A stretch of DNA of 64,000 nucleotides from Paracoccaceae bacterium (lineage in GTDB: Bacteria; Pseudomonadota; Alphaproteobacteria; Rhodobacterales; Rhodobacteraceae). This document shows, piece after piece, positions 61,560 to 64,000 of this stretch. The stretch is from contig JAHEJA010000002.1 in assembly GCA_024639125.1 (NCBI GenBank), forward strand, positions 1 through 64,000. The letters are read 5' to 3'. Below the pieces are notes generated by a model. The model saw only the letters and a program-made list of their open reading frames with translations. It ran no database searches and had not been told where the DNA came from. The position numbers were made by a program, and so were the translations under genes. Position 1 is the stretch's first letter. Each line of letters opens with the position of its first letter.

Positions 61560-63143
61560 ATGTGGGACTTTATCGTCGTTGGAGCTGGCAGCGCAGGTTG
61601 CGTTGTCGCCAAACGTTTGGCCGAAGCTGGTCATAAAATTTTGCTGCTCGAAGCGGGTGGGACGGACAATTATCATTGGGTCCACATTCCAATGGGCTAT
61701 CTGTATTGTATCAATAACCCGCGCACAGATTGGCAATTTAAAACCGAACCCGATGCTGGTTTGAATGGTCGCTCGTTACTATATCCCCGTGGCAAAGTAT
61801 TGGGAGGGTGCAGTTCGATCAATGGGATGCTGTATCTTCGTGGGCAAGCCGCTGACTATGACGGATGGCGACAAATGGGGCTAACGGGATGGGGTTGGGA
61901 TGATGTTCTGGGCTACTTCAAAAAATCCGAAGACTATATGGACGGGGCATCAGAAATGCACGGCGCAGGCGGAGAGTGGCGGGTTGAAAACCAACGTCTG
62001 CGTTGGGATTTGCTGGATGATTGGATGGACGCCGCAGCCGGCGAAGGCATACCAAAAGTTCAGGATTTCAACACCGGCGACAATGAAGGTGTCTCTTATT
62101 TCAAAGTGAACCAACGTCGTGGATGGCGTATGAATACGGCCAAAGCATTTTTGCGCACGGCCCCGAAAGACAAAATCAAAGTTGAAACGCAAGCTCATAT
62201 AACTCGATTGGTTGTGGAAAATAATTCTGTGGTCGGAGTTGAGTATTTGCACAAAGGTGAAACCAAAATCGCCAAAGCAGGACGCGAAGTTATTCTATCT
62301 GCCGGTGCGATTGGGTCACCACATATTTTGCAAAACTCAGGACTTGGTCCTGGGGCGGTGCTGCGCGACAATGGTGTCGAGGTTTTGCGTGATTGCCCCG
62401 ATGTGGGGGAAAACCTTCAGGATCATTTGCAGTTACGGTGCATCTGGAAATTAACCGGGGCCAAGACGTTGAATACGATGGCGAATTCGCTGTTGGGAAA
62501 AGCCAAGATCGGATTGGAATATGCTTTGACACGGTCTGGTCCGATGTCGATGGCCCCAAGTCAATTGGGGGCTTTTGCAAAATCGCGTCCTGACGTGGCA
62601 ACCGCAGATTTAGAATACCATGTTCAGCCTTTGTCACTTGAGGCATTTGGGCAGCCTCTGCATGATTTTCCTGCGCTTACAGCGAGCGTGTGTAACCTGC
62701 GACCCGAAAGCCGTGGAACGGTGCGGTTGAATGGCAATGATCCCTTTGCCAAGCCTCGGATTTCCCCGAATTATCTATCCACCCAAGGAGACCGACAAGT
62801 GGCGATTGATGCGATCAAGCTTACGCGCCGTATCATGCAGAACGGAGCATTGGCAAAATATGCACCCCAAGAAATGAAGCCAGGGATTGTGGCGCAAAGC
62901 GACGAAGACTTGGCGCAGGCGGCGGGTGATATTGGCACAACGATTTTTCATCCGACCTGTACTGTGCGAATGGGGGTCGATGATCGCGCCCCTCTGGATG
63001 CAGAAATGCGGTTTCGGGGCATTAGTGGTTTGCGTGTCGTGGATGCGAGCGCGATGCCCAGGATCACCAGTGGCAACACAAATTCCCCAACAATTATGAT
63101 GGCAGAAAAAGCATCAGAAATGATATTGGCGGGTTTGAAATAA
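61560..63143 (+). CDS. GMC-family oxidoreductase (choline dehydrogenase-like)
   Basis: FAD-dependent alcohol/choline-dehydrogenase-type enzyme of 527 residues. N-terminal FAD motif VVGAGSAGCVVAKRL, GMC signature 1 RGKVLGGCSSINGMLYLRG, signature 2 GAIGSPHILQNSGLGP and the C-terminal VVDASAMPRITSGNTNSPT are intact. The catalytic His is in IFHPTCTVRMG. GGGGG precedes the ATG. No betaine genes are adjacent, so the alcohol substrate is open. Confidence 0.93.
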   Translation: MWDFIVVGAGSAGCVVAKRLAEAGHKILLLEAGGTDNYHWVHIPMGYLYCINNPRTDWQFKTEPDAGLNGRSLLYPRGKVLGGCSSINGMLYLRGQAADYDGWRQMGLTGWGWDDVLGYFKKSEDYMDGASEMHGAGGEWRVENQRLRWDLLDDWMDAAAGEGIPKVQDFNTGDNEGVSYFKVNQRRGWRMNTAKAFLRTAPKDKIKVETQAHITRLVVENNSVVGVEYLHKGETKIAKAGREVILSAGAIGSPHILQNSGLGPGAVLRDNGVEVLRDCPDVGENLQDHLQLRCIWKLTGAKTLNTMANSLLGKAKIGLEYALTRSGPMSMAPSQLGAFAKSRPDVATADLEYHVQPLSLEAFGQPLHDFPALTASVCNLRPESRGTVRLNGNDPFAKPRISPNYLSTQGDRQVAIDAIKLTRRIMQNGALAKYAPQEMKPGIVAQSDEDLAQAAGDIGTTIFHPTCTVRMGVDDRAPLDAEMRFRGISGLRVVDASAMPRITSGNTNSPTIMMAEKASEMILAGLK

Positions 63144-63194
63144 TACTGTCATACTACCACTATATAATAAGAAAAAAGCAATAGGTGAGGTGCG

Positions 63195-64000
63195 ATGCCG
63201 GACGCGTTTGATGAGCCAAGAGATTGGATTGAAGCCGAGTTAGAAGAAACGTTGGATGATCTCTTTGAGAGCGAATTTAATCAGCCTGCTTTGACGGCTG
63301 AAATCCGCAAAATCTATAAAGAAAAGCGTCCCGATATGTTGGACCGGCGAACCTATTATCGCAACTTGTTGCGGTTGCAGATTGAGCTGATCAAGCTGCA
63401 TGATTGGGTGGCGGAAACTGGGGCGAAGGTGCTTATTCTTTGCGAGGGACGCGACAGTGCCGGTAAGGGGGGCGTGATCAAACGTATTGTGCAGCGCTTG
63501 AACCCACGTGTGGCACGGGTTGTGGCCTTGCCTGCACCTACGGAGCGAGAGCAGTCACAGTGGTATTTCCAGCGCTATGTGCCGCATTTGCCAGCAGGTG
63601 GGGAAATGGTTCTTTTTGATCGTTCTTGGTATAATCGTGCTGGCGTCGAACGGGTTATGGGCTTTGCGGATGATGAACAAGTAGAACAATTTTTCCGCGA
63701 CGTTCCTGAATTTGAACGCATGCTCGTGCGGTCGGGTATCATCCTGCTAAAGTATTGGTTTTCCATAACAGATGAAGAACAGCAGCTGCGCTTTTTAATG
63801 CGTATCCATGATCCGATGAAGCAGTGGAAGCTGTCGCCGATGGACCTTGAGAGCCGTGTCCGCTGGGAAGATTACACCAAGGCCAAAGAGGATATGTTTG
63901 CCCGCACCAATATCCCCGAAGCGCCGTGGTATATCGTCGAAGGCAACGACAAAAAACGCGAGCGGTTGAATTGTATTGAACACATCCTTAGCCAAATTCC
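63195..64000 (+). CDS. ppk2: Polyphosphate kinase 2 (partial, runs off the window)
   Basis: PPK2-family kinase that transfers phosphate between polyphosphate and nucleotides. 268 residues are visible before the window ends. Walker A is CEGRDSAGKGG (about 83-93), the lid and Walker B region is LFDRSWYNRAGVE (about 140-152), and the LEDYTKAKEDM-like segment here reads WEDYTKAKEDMF. ATG 63195 follows GTGAGG. The C-terminal end is missing only because of the window limit. Confidence 0.93.
   Translation, partial: MPDAFDEPRDWIEAELEETLDDLFESEFNQPALTAEIRKIYKEKRPDMLDRRTYYRNLLRLQIELIKLHDWVAETGAKVLILCEGRDSAGKGGVIKRIVQRLNPRVARVVALPAPTEREQSQWYFQRYVPHLPAGGEMVLFDRSWYNRAGVERVMGFADDEQVEQFFRDVPEFERMLVRSGIILLKYWFSITDEEQQLRFLMRIHDPMKQWKLSPMDLESRVRWEDYTKAKEDMFARTNIPEAPWYIVEGNDKKRERLNCIEHILSQI

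Noticed and set aside
1-64000. tRNA, rRNA, tmRNA, CRISPR arrays, insertion sequences, integrases
   Set aside because: Intergenic regions were read on both strands; no TTC-arm or cloverleaf, no regular spacer-repeat array and no transposase or integrase reading frame was found.

Overview
The window looks like a chromosomal segment of a marine alphaproteobacterium of the order Rhodobacterales (Roseobacter-type). The evidence is the gene content: infA-maf-RNase E/G order, hisS-hisZ-hisG with short HisG, DUF1489 and DUF1244 proteins, a stand-alone Hint-domain protein, a B12-dependent ribonucleotide reductase, a LIV-type ABC cluster flanked by two CoA-ligase genes, and moderate GC near 50% by eye. 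I see no rRNA, tRNA, CRISPR array, insertion sequence or prophage. It reads as conserved core genome with a few accessory genes.

Layout. 1-7150 (mostly minus): MFS transporter, an orphan urea/amide-type binding protein, an inositol-monophosphatase-like phosphatase and an ABC exporter pair (permease + ATPase) divergent from a TesA-like esterase. 7150-11400 (plus): esterase, small orphan protein, nitrilase-family amidohydrolase, then infA-maf-RNase E/G. 11466-13220 (minus): leuA with a leucine-rich leader peptide and nested RNA stems, read here as an attenuator. 13360-17856: two large convergent glycosyltransferases, one with a methyltransferase-like module and an alpha/beta-hydrolase module. 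17999-19712: SlyX and an 18-repeat MORN protein. 19713-28038: SDR, hisS-hisZ-hisG, DUF1489, nrdJ, a UDG-family protein and SseB. 28044-30658 (minus): hybrid histidine kinase and OmpR-type regulator.

30829-39438 (plus) is one uptake-and-activation cluster: acyl-CoA ligase, LivG-, LivH- and LivM-like subunits, binding protein, LivF-like ATPase and a PaaK-like protein. It holds an unannotated 30-codon ORF tightly coupled between the two permeases and a perfect 18-bp inverted repeat between the first ATPase and the first permease. 39500-46694: D-amino-acid dehydrogenase with a VOC protein, YegD-like Hsp70, a Tat-exported metallo-hydrolase, DUF1801, gltX, a remnant of a MATE efflux gene, DUF1244 and N-formylglutamate amidohydrolase. 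46878-54825 (plus): pyk behind a palindromic operator, rpmI-rplT, a methyltransferase and pheS-pheT separated by a glutamine-amidotransferase/ASCH fusion. 54934-64000: methyltransferase/LysR pair, MsrQ-like protein, GST, mscL, ald with a divergent Lrp-type regulator, Hint protein, GMC oxidoreductase and a PPK2 gene cut by the window end.

The items I would look at first are the leuA leader, the six-copy intergenic motif (GAGTATTTT, a short spacer, CAAAAAGAA) found next to gene ends, the small ORF and inverted repeat in the LIV cluster, the amidotransferase-ASCH fusion inside pheST, the trimodular glycosyltransferase and the doubled nine-unit MORN block.
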